A stretch of 55,450 nucleotides of DNA from Verrucomicrobiaceae bacterium. GTDB lineage: Bacteria; Verrucomicrobiota; Verrucomicrobiia; Verrucomicrobiales; Verrucomicrobiaceae. The stretch is taken from NCBI GenBank assembly GCA_019694165.1, contig JAIBCL010000042.1:1-55450 (forward strand), in the 5' to 3' direction. This document shows positions 23,301 through 24,839 of this stretch, in pieces. Position 1 is the stretch's first letter, and each line of letters starts with the position of its first letter. A program made the position numbers and the translations under genes. The notes below the pieces were generated by a model. It ran no database searches. It saw only the letters and a program-made list of their open reading frames with translations, and was not told the origin of the DNA.

Positions 23301-23992
23301 CCCGTTGGCAGTGCCGCGCCGAGTGAGAAGGGTTGATCGAAAGCATAGCCGGCCGCGTTCACCCAGCCCGATGCATTGTTCACAAAGGTGGCGTCGGGCG
23401 TGTAGGCCGTGGAGTAGCTCGCGCCATTCTGCCAGGTGATGTAGGCGCGTGCTTTCCAGACGCTGTTGTACTGCGATGGGCGGTAGGCATCAAAGCGCAG
23501 GTTCCCGATCGCGCCGTTGGCGGCGGCGTTTGTCGTGACGGTGAAATTGATGGACTTCGCCACGGCATTCAGATTCGCGCGCCCGCTCGTCGGCGGCAGG
23601 GTGGCGGGCGGGGTGCCGATCGTGGTGCTTTCGTCCCAGTTCTGAAAACAGCGCGTGAGCGTGCTGCCTGCCTTGCTCGGACTCGCGCCGATGCCGCTGT
23701 TCGCCACTTGGCTCCAGAATAATTGGGGTCCCGTGATCGCCAGCCCTGACGCAGTGACGCAGGAATCGACGACGCTCGCAGCGGTCGGGTTTGGTTTGCT
23801 GTAGTCCGTCGCGCCGCTCGTCTGCAAGTAGTCCGTGGTGATGCTCTCGAAGTCGTACTCGACAAGGGTCTGCTCAGCAGCGGGAGCCAGAGTCGCAATC
23901 AGAAGGCCAACCAAGACGAGAGCGTGCCGTGCACGCCTGGATGCGGACGGACACTGGGAGCTTGATCGAAGCGGGTGCAAAAGGTGAACCAT
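1..23992 (-). CDS. Giant secreted mosaic protein with GEVED, SdrD-B-like, propeller, CUB-like and Ig-like modules (partial, C-terminus beyond the window)
   Basis: One minus frame stays open from the ATG at 23992 to base 1: 7,997 complete codons (roughly 0.8 MDa) and no stop. Every shorter minus-strand ORF here lies in the other two frames. Residues 1-39 form a signal peptide: a basic stretch (SRRARHA), a hydrophobic core (LVLVGLLIATLAP), then AAE. The mature part alternates GEVED modules (opening D-[FY]-G-D-[YWH], closing GEVEDY) with SdrD-B-like modules (opening GNLVFIDANGNG-type, closing DLTIDFGF). Jelly-roll or carbohydrate-binding-like segments and propeller blocks lie between them. Acidic DxNxNG and DFNGDG loops suggest calcium-stabilised beta-sandwiches. 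The role is inferred: a surface adhesin, matrix or polymer-binding protein. The cell-surface anchor, if any, lies left of the window. The gene starts 22 bp after the stop of the upstream PEP-CTERM gene, so the two are probably co-transcribed. No clear Shine-Dalgarno precedes the ATG. Confidence 0.95.
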   Translation of the reverse strand, partial: MVHLLHPLRSSSQCPSASRRARHALVLVGLLIATLAPAAEQTLVEYDFESITTDYLQTSGATDYSKPNPTAASVVDSCVTASGLAITGPQLFWSQVANSGIGASPSKAGSTLTRCFQNWDESTTIGTPPATLPPTSGRANLNAVAKSINFTVTTNAAANGAIGNLRFDAYRPSQYNSVWKARAYITWQNGASYSTAYTPDATFVNNASGWVNAAGYAFDQPFSLGAALPTGAAIAGKTFLVEIVFWWEAFTGHLTNTAASSNKTDWNGTIRTYKQNTIDVDNVRLFSTAAGFTCSSSKDYGDWNGAGAATATTFSIVDSNLKLGAAVDAEAAPSQGALANGDDTSGSDDEDGVTLPAAPWAVGEAKNVSVVLTNSTGASATLAMWIDFNGDGDFLDAGENVLRASIPTGVLGQTWTYAITPLKAGANLGVRVRLSSDPNVTSTSSVGTGEVEDYTTTITAISANQCYKWTMDNTNEDWTLDPVTEMDPDVTGWTPQINGESFGTIRYATMSYNPTTQELHGTVRIKVYTASNPLQGFWLTLSEGPLPRELNRAVMYYDGSTPSAPKMTIYAYDPAQSQFSWNTPAKLLSSSITDGDLKPGPLVNEGSNYFRVDFSVSLASINDRANYPTYNLPEDWKGMQFGSEVGAWFHFFKFSAAPTYNASGGLLTFPVDETTIDGTTGYKKFIGWFDTGTWPALLKAALATKTSDFGDYAKFASASSTVISTLKIGALTDAEDASTVDATATGDDVFGSDDDDGVTLPASLVPGAAASIVVNVTNTSGASAYLNAWIDYNQNGVLTDAGEQIATNTVVANTTSNSNRTINFTVPAGATLGTTGLRVRLTSVSSPGSTGQSGNGEVEDYVITVANPNVLAVGNLVYIDANDNGRFDTGEGVNGVTVKLFPQGTTTSGTPTATTTTAAVNGINGTYSFTGLAAGNYYVHIPATNFAAGQPLAGQFSMPGAGNDNGKDDDFDENGIDDSAPATYGISSGVFTLASAAEPTTIETGANGAWDDGASGKPADNNADLTIDFGFSPCSQTNLFTNGGFETANPVGLTFPDRFPNTASDPQIAATSSSNATDAAGWERNPSSYINDATHAAEGSRFVYLPTGSCVWQYFGVGTTLPGLATLTPGQAYTITVDWAAFDQATPVTPTPGETRFPAVEFRFQDAAGNNEILDLINQNWMDPRSNTVVTAKPTTAWSALSWQRARYQFVLPPAAAGHPMLRLLVSGRSGTSGNNSILIDNLTLTPACSTQVGSIGSLVYYDLNNNGRSDGSEPGADGALLMLERSVSPGVYETAAYTYTHDGGRYFFPGVSPGTYRVFVPSANFSSSTPWWRPAGPSVLYGLLSSTGNADPNVSAASALDDNAASLSDKGVDNATPASNGIYTPDFVLGLGTEPVTGTGTENGAFKDMDAIADASGDMTIDLGFRPTGTLDFGDWAGGTTPANAGTTTASSIVSQNVRMGAFVDAETGVTPTAAADVDDNTNGDDEDGVIMPGAIIVGSSVTIPVSVFNNNTAGKYLQAWIDFNNDGTFNNTDIASGGERIYNAVTTASASQQTINVTFTVPAGASVGSQRGVRFRYSDNSATTPTSTGATGEIEDYAVNIVASGGCYEMDLVAGTTVTTCTGCFTDSGGTAAAYGNNENYTVTFRTGTTDKMRATFTAFATEATYDVLYVYDGPSTASPLIGTYSGSTLPGTAGVITGSGDSLTFTFTSDGSNTPTGWSANLSCVAAGSLAVGNLVYIDANDNGRFDAGEGVNGVTVKLFPQGTATSGTPTATTTTAAVNGINGCYSFTGLSAGSYYVHIPASNFAAGQPLAGQYSMLGAGNDNGKDDDFDENGIDDAAPATNGISSNVFTLAAGAEPTSAESGQNGTWDDGTAGKPADNNCDLTIDFGFSACAQTNLWVNGDMETPDASVTGFTTAFPNGGSAISFAYNGSGTVPMANWRSVNAGNYINDPTHATSGSKFYYMGAGSPCIIQSFGVGAALAGKSTLTAGQAYNLTFDWVPFDSATPAGSASTSALGIEFIYFDSTETVQTKVLDISSFYDVTANARSTQTPVQSPWSSLNWRRCRVQFIVPPAVAGKPVFMIYLSSYTGKLLVDNVSLTPACAAAMCSVGSVVFNDVNNNGIKDSGEAGIDEVMVNAVDSSTGTFIGYAFTNSGGKYIIPGLMPGSYTINVDQDNFTNGTAWWRGSTNGALVGMLSSTGAGNPNAAVASATDDNVVGGDKGVDAATPATSGGISSAAVTLALGAEPTSGAGASDKENGYAADLDAGADSSGDMTMDFGLLTPATADYGDHSGFGPASSAVLASLKIGATTDSESVPTTNATATGDDTTGGDDEDGVTLPASITPGAATSIIVNVTNSTAASAYLNAWIDYNQNGVLTDAGEQIATNTVVASGTSNSNRTINFTPPAGASLGTAGVRVRLTSTSSPGPTGYSGNGELEDYVVTVNAGTDFGDYNGFASASQAASSNVRFGTAATDAEATDPSNATASGDDGAGTDDEDLVLPSFYLGTNNIVSVPVTLTPAALANGGARIALFADWNHSGTFTSDEISSTRFVSSSGTYDFNLVPTSNSATLGTSYLRLRIAEGTAAPTATGASAVQGEVEDYPVTVVCPWGTILPGWSGANNPVSGGTFDFGYGISGTFSQSVNGWTPAGASLIGHNGPGPHWAGVFNAESLTPAGWDAGTDYGQVTFDFTTPVRFETQTGVALPFTLEQAWQRSNYTITLTGGAVFASENIEFISKDAATLYGVRGTDYSVSGLGTSTLTLTRVGGQADVSTGNDFYFTGWFTISGLVDTISIRQTATLVNNYSLGGYVWDSDAQLGFPAIKMANPNDYGDYPGFPLASNYVSSSLRIGSGTDGEAANPGTGAADADDTTGSDDEDVTMPAFTVGIASNLNVPLFMNGAVSLLDGTARVNVFVDWNGDGDVADASETQTAQTVLGGSTTAVFSLTPPVGTTAGTKYLRIRLVEGSTAPAFSGAGTVKGEVEDYAITVNAATPLELYLGGAFTKSAASTHSGVAGVTTSGVLDGGFTPTNGINAGATVYSVDVLSNGKVVGGGNFTSVNGTARPGIAIWTTTGGLDATFAPTITASSGAVAINQLYVTTGDKIYIVGNFNTVNGTSRNRIARLNADGTLDTTFNPGTGFNSDPTCIAMHSDGDILVGGNLATYNGAAITGLIRINSDGTRDTAFTTPALSGVPYTLYIQPDGKAIACGTVWPGSAYGTARFNLNGTLDTTFNGAGAGATGTAPVSTDSIIQLPDGKFLLGGHFTSYNGTARSYLCRLNSDGTLDTTFTLNCNAAVNKIRAEPGNRYCVIGDFTTIGAVTGANGIMMLDSNLAPIAGYGPLNITRTTMCDVTGVKSTGPSTASDYGDWNGAGALTTTTSASVNANLRIGATVDSEPGVTPDAAATADGADEDGVWFAPSVTVGSYAQLSVKATNLTGAAAYLNAWVDFNNNGTFDAGEQVATNVSVPTGTTNYDPAGYNTGNAYYQYYRLQFLVPATASVGANRGVRVRLSNVLNTPATGASGAGEIEDYVMSFTAPEPCHHFHLADANGDVVFNPATEMTPTPNNAPIYWDAAGDMGSFRDLDATFSPSTKLFTFDCTVQQKNATGVRTDGIWFMINTGPLPLQTPVRRYAMVYLDAFDRTSPKATVYVEDSLQHSGSWSSPAYLMVSTAPGGANAGDVKLLSVTEDTVAKTVRFRFTLDCTRINDRTQWPVAWGLDADWRGLQFLGNAGMWCTATDMTAAPTYDASGKATAMNMSATSNLGIDVHPMGFTPIITEPCLYDYGDHAFTSASSASQKASTDIFVGTNPTDAEGDLSDAGASLDDTTGTNDEDLLLPGFTAGVATNLVIPVTVTPANLSGSTARINVWVDWNGDGDVLDANETLTAQTVNASGNFTFALTPPAATVAGTKYLRVRITEGSTAPAFAGGSALKGEVEDYAVEVCAGGTWGANHLIEWNMSNSPASGASFNPIPPSCLDACVTGGVLQIFGNGGGSPDPQVSDDPQYYNGPSFGANPGTVLSSLRCLRGFDAGTSPARLTTLQAARSSLTGVVSKTWCNFTMGTVGTGSITGFVLDFARRTNTSPDRIQAYLTWNSGGYKTAWTNLTTVPTFGYTAGTPPAITWNTLSLGAFSNGAALPTNAALSGQQFLLELYIYNDTSGGSAFVEVDNLALLGTCSPTATCPPSLEHTTWAYSQVHNRLFQVSGFDNAQLTLVDYGRFRYNGTLLDIAGGDTAIEAMAINNNSATGRAYFVSNRPLGAFPKPVLFYVDLATISPGSANLIDVTVVGTMTNATTVESMAYDASTGLLYATDQSTDTLLIINTTTAAGTTLGVMTGAGYTASTVKAMEFDAAGNLYVSDEIQDDVFRINKATGAVIAREDDSVGSGVQSMLWDPVGQRMIGFDSSLQTTLQITMGSSGANPDLANFPTPVNIAPNGTTAYDFSAVDNFKDSASDFGDFSGAASASSFTDQCLRIGATLDAEPAAFANAAATGDDASNTGSADDEDGVTMPASIARGASVTIPVTVTNTTTDLGYLHAWIDFNNDGVFNDTLVSSGGERLEAARVIATGTNAAVQNITFTVPAGASAGTQRGVRFRLTDQAVTAPTGAVGTGEVEDYTVTITAPVNQCAIVAAYYDNTIYTYSAAGGLPDGGFVTAGSGLSGPYGMKQGPDGNVYVTSSATNSIMRFNISTGLSMGAFVASGSGGLSLPYGLTWGPDGNLYVAGRGNGLIKKYNGTTGAYISDFTTSPLPVIPSWYGLHQGIVFGSDGNLYAADADNDRILKFNGTTGAFISVFATITAGDYPKGIAFGPDGNLYVVASNPALVRKINGSTGAVMGTFAILPGGASPTGLTWNATDGNLYVNALDGNVYKVNGSTGALIGPFAIVQNGGAKDIIFTNQICPPAGNCGVGNMVFVDVNGNGLADPNEDPSAPVLVQIFPAGANPQTATPIETRMTGTWGQFRFTGLAPGNYFLHIPASQFQLNAPLYGFTSLAGNGSDNGTDNNDDGIDAANPATTGISSITFNLTPDTEPVDTGTETGLEVTPDNVDDNNTDMTIDMGFKSVACSTNVVWGVDQDDAQLFSFTWPRDLADANNLKDYGSLYYSPDGSMNPATAVSLTTITNGVESFAIDKNGTAWMTTVDDVGTTVGAVLMKIDLTTAKLASSGQKNIVTIVGSVPSAAGALAGLAFDPSGQLYAGHPSSSGSRLYKLGTPGNPGVAITLVGTITGLSKTAFDVQDIEFTPDGRLFGMDLGDELVEGDETLFEISPTTGAIIGIADSAPGGGINNRPTKNLLKVEGIAWDTLRGVMTFNDDHNDMWGSFDNLTSAGNNNEGVAGDSVLTDVEGYRFMPCLTPSAGLTVGNLVFLDNNGNGKFDAGDTGANNVSVQLWSPGPDGIALNADDVQVGANTNTANGGLYQFTGLAAGAYYVRLPASNFQAGGALLGKESSIGYSLDTGDDNVNENGVDAWQPEVTGITSSLFTIASGTGPTEAGQNGGDDDAAPGDANGNLTIDFGFIPKCTSARMLVGEADPIDQVIEYPFTGGASSGPSCGAITGAGGEGMAVDARTGKMYFATQGSGLQIYDIATGTYQPYYGAGYWQSVMFSPDRKYIYAVEGYRIHRFPNNGVVPGVPDKTYEITTAQPLAPNNSLFWGVDVNPMTGDLYVTRGFGPSSTDTPGQVYRMPPDLSTATAIPSTLSPANRNYLGIAFMPDGTFWVVGKSIAAGVNDALIHFTNDGTLIATVPVSIGATGPRDNYYPWDVRLGPDGKLYFAMLNYNSLPSGGPTVYCIGSYDTVSNTFGDYLRGPTGSSSKALGFTCVNVTCQGSDYGDYSGFPSASSTINAAVHLGATVDSEAAASTNATATGDDTNGSDDEDGVLIPSMIAGATPSLYAGTNPVISIRTHNLTGANAYLNAWMDFNGNGAFDAGEQIITNYSVSTGRNATNANDNTASFSFQFNLPSTASVGVSGLRFRFNTASGAPATGAFGTGEVEDYVVNVLAPCTNLLTNGNFESGVAAQPNPKKDGDANTTLTPIPGWTFAQLTGSGGGYTVDGFDNRPAMADGMHEAWITGDGAAVVGSTSTTHMYQDVVASPGATYDLRYAAAMHDPLANIGEVRIQYLDSSNAAIAGYPMGSKRITYDAEAPWPFTGFAPDLLSLPAAPASAAKIRVSIFNSRAAGTSWDASKVSDMCLSTTSPTLDFGDYTSFASASAMVVSGLKIGAAVDAEFSETKNTSATGDDTTGIDDEDGVTLPAYLVPTVASSITVNVTNTTGASAYLNAWIDYNQNGVLTDAGEQIATNVLVTTGSNNIAKIINFTPPASASTGFLGVRVRLTSATSPGPTGAAASGEVEDYLVRVCPPGGFAYGTGTGTLYEVNVSTSAARIATTFPAGFEQANGAAFAQSLGADGVVIFSTGVASDMRLAVWDRTTGVTNIAGNLASFGMPVTEPLQSGEFYNGFYWTIIDDTDDLWKVTISGSSGSYTITAATKVADIWNNTRANDFGDIVITPGGILYGHASRTGSSPTTMDFFSVNLNVPTPSATLIGTPTVYQSGITLGLDGKLYGGLGTKPDNGDWYQFSFADGNATFLNAGSINGLTDLTIGACTPATAISSPATVDYGDYGPFAAAGSDIVAGLRMGALVDADTTIVANINATGDDITGSDDEDGATLPASITAGSSASISATVTNTSGAPAYLTAWIDFNGNGLLTDAGEKVINNVLVATGTTNGTVSQIVSVPANALIGKAGVRFRLASVPAVAASGISGNGEVEDYVVDIVCPTITVSPAALPTATVGSAYNQAITAAGGLATYTYSVTGGALPPGLALAANGQLTGTPTAGDWYHFVVTATDASGCKGTRSYGLVVASTPPPPDACPTALGQTVGNKYLVTRVGMDVRLAETAATRNQTMAMSADGRWTTGFDLGGTGAMFLYDVRTYTFTTLPPSNAANPSYWGIDVSNNGDVLGNERITASASDIPVFYRRATSLTTQLTTPSGKGWASALTSDSLYAFGYAIVGGVNQGGFWNTTANTWTTIAGTKDVIGASGDGSRILVKNNSDVIELRSGTPGTGYATILKTFAGGAYNPVISANGRYVGAAVAFQGQPFVYDATLNTTTNLPLTALDTTGAVVRAISDSAKVIGTVYHSGDLVNWAAMWPDPTSAYVTFKGILASDGHVAQNPGYAAWDLYNGGDGISADGKVMAVFGKNPSGFDDSMIFEDVGSAANRLCIGNLVFNDVNGNGVYDAATDSGIGGVVLELWSTGANGAHENSAGDDVFIGRRRSTAAGAYNFYPIQPGSYYVRIPTLPASYPLTTINVVANPNNDVNNDNNGQQSGGLGSPVYSGVLTLTAGGEPTNDGDASTSSNWSLDFGLFSGFQLGDLVFEDANSNGVKDSGEAGIPGVTVELLDGTTSALVATTTTNASGQYGFLVFTPGSYKLRVTPTTYYNAVSPVTGTDNGTDNNNDGTQPGGVDALVFTFVFDLGFGTEPGASGSTNAETTIDIGLRHVIPVSVGNLVFGDANGNGHYDLGEGLGGVTVQLYSSTQTPGASTPLFTRTTLSDGSYLFDKLLPGFYIVHIPAANFVTGGPLASTISIAEGLSGDDDVGENGINSSTPSVTGISSGVITLQPGAAPTDLNGETGFDHASDNTQDAAVDLTVDFGFANPLGVGNLVFVDANNNGHYDTGEGIAGVTVDLYRADAVPGTSIPVATQITDATGHYLFDYLLAGSYFIHMPAINFNVGGPLFGKVSMTGTGTGNADDSVDENGLDDISPITNGIRSAPFYLINNYAPTDAQGENGFLSTEDSRDDNNYNLTIDFGFRPADPNAVGVGNAVFLDANGNHVFDTDEGVNGVLVRIFNDNAQPGGNSLVATTTTANGGFYLFSNLPTGTYHIELPASNFATGAPLVNARSLPGQGGDNGIDDNQDENGDDPVSPASSGVRSTSFTLQANTEPSNTTSEFGQNPFIDDTDDDNTDLTIDFGFYRPVAVGNLVFIDASRNGRYDSGEGVNGVTL
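2375..3420 (-). other. Propeller-like block near the C-terminal stalk
   Basis: Repeated strands: TMAMSADGRWTTGFDLGGTG, WGIDVSNNGDVLGNE, VIGASGDGSRILVKNNSD, PVISANGRYVGAAVAFQG and GISADGKVMAVFGKNPSG. The (I)SxDGxxxxG repeat resembles HAF-type propeller repeats. It is the last large globular block before the SdrD-B stalk. Confidence 0.55.
3430..3690 (-). other. Putative-Ig (He_PIG-like) domain
   Basis: About 85 residues: PTITVSPAALPTATVGSAYN, then YSVTGGALPPGLALAANGQL and GTPTAGDWYHFVVTATDASG. The (L)PxGxxxxxxGxLxGTPxxxGxxxFxVxxxDxxG signature is characteristic of the He_PIG putative immunoglobulin-like family. Confidence 0.8.
4185..4930 (-). other. Propeller-like block (DUF6923-like)
   Basis: Starts FAYGTGTGTLYEVNVSTSAA, continues with YNGFYWTIIDDTDDLWKVTI and ends GLDGKLYGGLGTKPDNGDWY. 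A TLYxVNxxTxA start after a GEVED module is typical of DUF6923-like propellers of secreted adhesins. Confidence 0.5.
5430..6010 (-). other. NGNFE-type binding-like domain
   Basis: Starts LLTNGNFESGVAAQPNP, contains WTFAQLTGSGGGYTVDGF, MYQDVVASPGATYDLRYAAA and VRIQYLDSSNAAIAG. The N-G-x-(F/M)-E start and the Y-x-L-x-(F/Y) strand resemble the corresponding domains at about 20255-20895 and 17690-18315, and DUF642 or family-4/9-like carbohydrate-binding modules in general. Confidence 0.5.
6540..7440 (-). other. Propeller-like block
   Basis: Contains EGMAVDARTGKMYFATQGSG, VMFSPDRKYIYAVEGYRIHR, VDVNPMTGDLYVTRGFG, IAFMPDGTFWVVGKS and VRLGPDGKLYFAMLNYN. The repeat length of about 50-60 residues and D-G-x-L-Y strands fit a six- or seven-bladed propeller. 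Confidence 0.55.
7955..8810 (-). other. Propeller-like block
   Basis: Repeated strands such as ESFAIDKNGTAWMTTVDD, LAFDPSGQLYAGHPSSSG, IEFTPDGRLFGMDLGDE and IAWDTLRGVMTFNDDHND suggest another propeller. It differs in sequence from the neighbouring NHL-like block and lies between two SdrD-B modules. Confidence 0.55.
9305..10120 (-). other. NHL-like beta-propeller block
   Basis: At least six repeats of the type GPYGMKQGPDGNVYVTSS, LTWGPDGNLYVAGRGN, IVFGSDGNLYAADADN and IAFGPDGNLYVVASNP, each followed by (I)xKxNGxTGA. This GxxGxxxGPDGNLYVxD pattern is typical of NHL and related lyase-type propellers. Repeats are well conserved, implying recent amplification. Confidence 0.75.
10640..11440 (-). 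other. Propeller-like block (activity-log style repeats)
   Basis: About 265 residues with repeated strands such as GRAYFVSNRPLGAFPKP, MAYDASTGLLYATDQSTD and MEFDAAGNLYVSDEIQDD. The recurring (M)xxDxxGxLYxxD spacing fits a beta-propeller. It follows the second jelly-roll-like domain and precedes a GEVED module. Confidence 0.55.
12665..13350 (-). repeat. Uncharacterised ~230-residue domain, copy 2
   Basis: Second copy of the domain at 21890-22600, again directly between GEVED modules. It shares GPLP, RFxxxLxxxINDR, DWRGLQF and APTYDASGK landmarks. Divergence between the copies is much larger than for the SdrD-B duplications, so this is an older duplication. Confidence 0.6.
13940..15010 (-). 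other. Delta-60 type (DUF5122) beta-propeller block
   Basis: Repeated units of about 55-60 residues carry the signature R(L/I)NxDGTLDTTF followed by (I)xxxPDGKxLxGGxF, for example ARLNADGTLDTTFNPGTGF and FNLNGTLDTTFNGAGAG. This is the delta-60 repeat pattern known from large secreted bacterial proteins, predicted to form a beta-propeller. Confidence 0.8.
15520..16140 (-). other. Beta-sandwich-like segment between GEVED modules
   Basis: About 205 residues starting LPGWSGANNPVSGGTFDFG, containing VTFDFTTPVRFETQTGV and ending YSLGGYVWDSDAQLG. No family recognised. It sits where other units carry carbohydrate-binding-like domains and has a similar beta-rich, aromatic composition. Confidence 0.35.
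16655..18800 (-). repeat. Four-domain duplicated unit, copy 2
   Basis: Repeats the domain order of 19185-21390: SdrD-B (GNLVYIDANDNGRFDAGEG), NGDME-type binding segment ending LLVDNVSLTPAC, SdrD-B with WWR insert (GSVVFNDVNNNGIKDSGE), GEVED ending NGELEDY. The first module is nearly identical between copies; the binding segments and the WWR modules have diverged more. A CUB-like domain separates the two units. Confidence 0.8.
18815..19180 (-). other. CUB-like domain in the giant protein
   Basis: About 115 residues with a paired-cysteine start (TVTTCTGCFTDSGG), the Y-x(n)-F-R core, a central TYDVLYVYDGPSTASPLIG strand and a closing SDGSNTPTGWSANLSC. The order D-x-L-x-V-Y-D-G ... S-D-x-S-x-x-x-x-G-W/F is the classical CUB signature, also found in secreted proteins of Bacteroidetes and Verrucomicrobia. 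It is likely a protein- or glycan-binding module. Confidence 0.7.
19185..21390 (-). repeat. Four-domain duplicated unit, copy 1 (SdrB - NGGFE domain - SdrB/WWR - GEVED)
   Basis: Domain order: an SdrD-B-like module (GNLVYIDANDNGRFDTGEG), a carbohydrate-binding-like segment starting NLFTNGGFETANP and ending ILIDNLTLTPAC, a second SdrD-B type with an inserted WWR motif, then a GEVED module. The same order recurs at 16655-18800. Over the first SdrD-B module the two copies agree at about 142 of 164 residues by my hand count, which indicates a fairly recent internal duplication. Confidence 0.8.
21890..22600 (-). repeat. Uncharacterised ~230-residue domain, copy 1
   Basis: This segment between two GEVED modules carries LQGFWLTLSEGPLPREL, RVDFSVSLASINDR and EDWKGMQFGSEVGAWFHF. 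A second copy at about 12665-13350 has matching landmarks in the same order: DGIWFMINTGPLPLQ, RFRFTLDCTRINDR and DWRGLQFLGNAGMW. The shared INDR and (D/E)W(K/R)G(M/L)QF signatures show homology. I do not recognise the family; both copies look like beta-rich ligand-binding modules. Confidence 0.6.
23125..23870 (-). other. N-terminal jelly-roll-like domain of the giant protein
   Basis: About residues 41-290, beginning VEYDFESITTDY and ending TIDVDNVRLFS. The closing (I)D(V)DNVxL strand and the spread of aromatic and polar residues resemble carbohydrate-binding or jelly-roll modules of secreted proteins. A related segment recurs at about 11445-12160, ending FVEVDNLALLG, so the domain occurs twice. 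Ligand specificity cannot be read from sequence. Confidence 0.5.
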
Positions 23993-24014
23993 TGATGACG
24001 TGAAGGCGCGGGTG

Positions 24015-24731
24015 TCAGGAGAGGGCGTTCCGGTTTTCTCGCCTGACGGCGAAACTCCAAGCCGCGATGAGCATCAGGAGGGCCGCGCTCGGTTCGGGGA
24101 CAGGGGAGGCGTGTGTTTGCAGACTGAAGGCCGGAGGTGTCACCGTGAAGTCGCCGGCACCTTCGGCGCCGTTGACGCCGCCAAAGATCACGTCGTTGGC
24201 ATCGGCCAGCCACCACTCGTAGAATCCCGCGGTGTTGGCCGGATCCGGGAAGAGCCAGTCATTTGCCACGTCGCCCGTGTTGGTACCGTCGGTCACCAAC
24301 GCCCATTCGCTGGCTGAGGTGATGGCTTTTGAGTTGTACACCCACAGATAGGCCGTGGAGTTTTGCGGGAAGACGCTCAGAGGATCGGCATCCGGTGATG
24401 TGGAGCCGCCGCCCGGAGTGTGGTCAGCCGTGCCCACGAAGAACTGATCGGTAGCGTTCCACCCGTTGGCATCCGGATCGAAGGCGCGATCGAAGACCAG
24501 CCAGTTCGCCTCCCACTGAGGCATGTTGGCCGTGGTTGGCGTGAAGCCCGGTGTGAACACACCGATCTCAAAAAAGAAACTCGCATCGAGAGGCTGTCCG
24601 TTGCTTTGGAAAAGCAAGTCGTTGAAATTACTCGTCCATGTGATGGTGCTCGCAGTGGCCCGGCCTGATAACGAGGCGAGCCAGGCTATTGCGCACGAGG
24701 CGAGCAATCGCATGATCGTTGGAGCAGACAT
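24015..24731 (-). CDS. PEP-CTERM domain protein
   Basis: 238 residues. An N-terminal signal peptide (about 1-27, MRLLASCAIAWLASLSGRATA) is followed by a beta-rich, Trp- and Asp-rich body of unknown function. The C-terminus carries a canonical sorting signal: the VPEPS box, a hydrophobic segment (AALLMLIAAWSFAV) and a basic tail RRENRN. Such proteins are targeted to exosortase, which is not encoded in this window. The body begins TITWTSNFNDLLFQSNGQ, a layout common among short Verrucomicrobia PEP-CTERM proteins. Its stop lies 22 bp before the ATG of the giant gene on the same strand, so the two are probably co-transcribed and may share a location at the cell surface. The ATG at 24731 gives a complete signal peptide. 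Confidence 0.9.
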   Translation of the reverse strand: MSAPTIMRLLASCAIAWLASLSGRATASTITWTSNFNDLLFQSNGQPLDASFFFEIGVFTPGFTPTTANMPQWEANWLVFDRAFDPDANGWNATDQFFVGTADHTPGGGSTSPDADPLSVFPQNSTAYLWVYNSKAITSASEWALVTDGTNTGDVANDWLFPDPANTAGFYEWWLADANDVIFGGVNGAEGAGDFTVTPPAFSLQTHASPVPEPSAALLMLIAAWSFAVRRENRNALS

Positions 24732-24793
24732 GTTTGCTGAGGGGCTGTTAATTCGAGGGTGGGCTGGACGGGTGCGCGTGGCAGGGTTTTGTT

Positions 24794-24829
24794 ATTTTAG
24801 CAAGATTAATCATAATTGCAATAATTATG
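24794..24829 (-). promoter_or_regulatory. Candidate promoter with an overlapping perfect inverted repeat
   Basis: On the minus strand TTGCAA (24821-24816), a 16-bp spacer and TAAAAT (24799-24794) form a good sigma-70-like pair about 60 bp upstream of the PEP-CTERM start. The -35 side overlaps a perfect 7-bp inverted repeat, CATAATT-GCAAT-AATTATG (24811-24829), which could be an operator. The stretch is strikingly AT-rich against its GC-rich surroundings. It would drive the PEP-CTERM gene and the giant gene. Confidence 0.4.
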
Positions 24830-24839
24830 GGATTGACCT

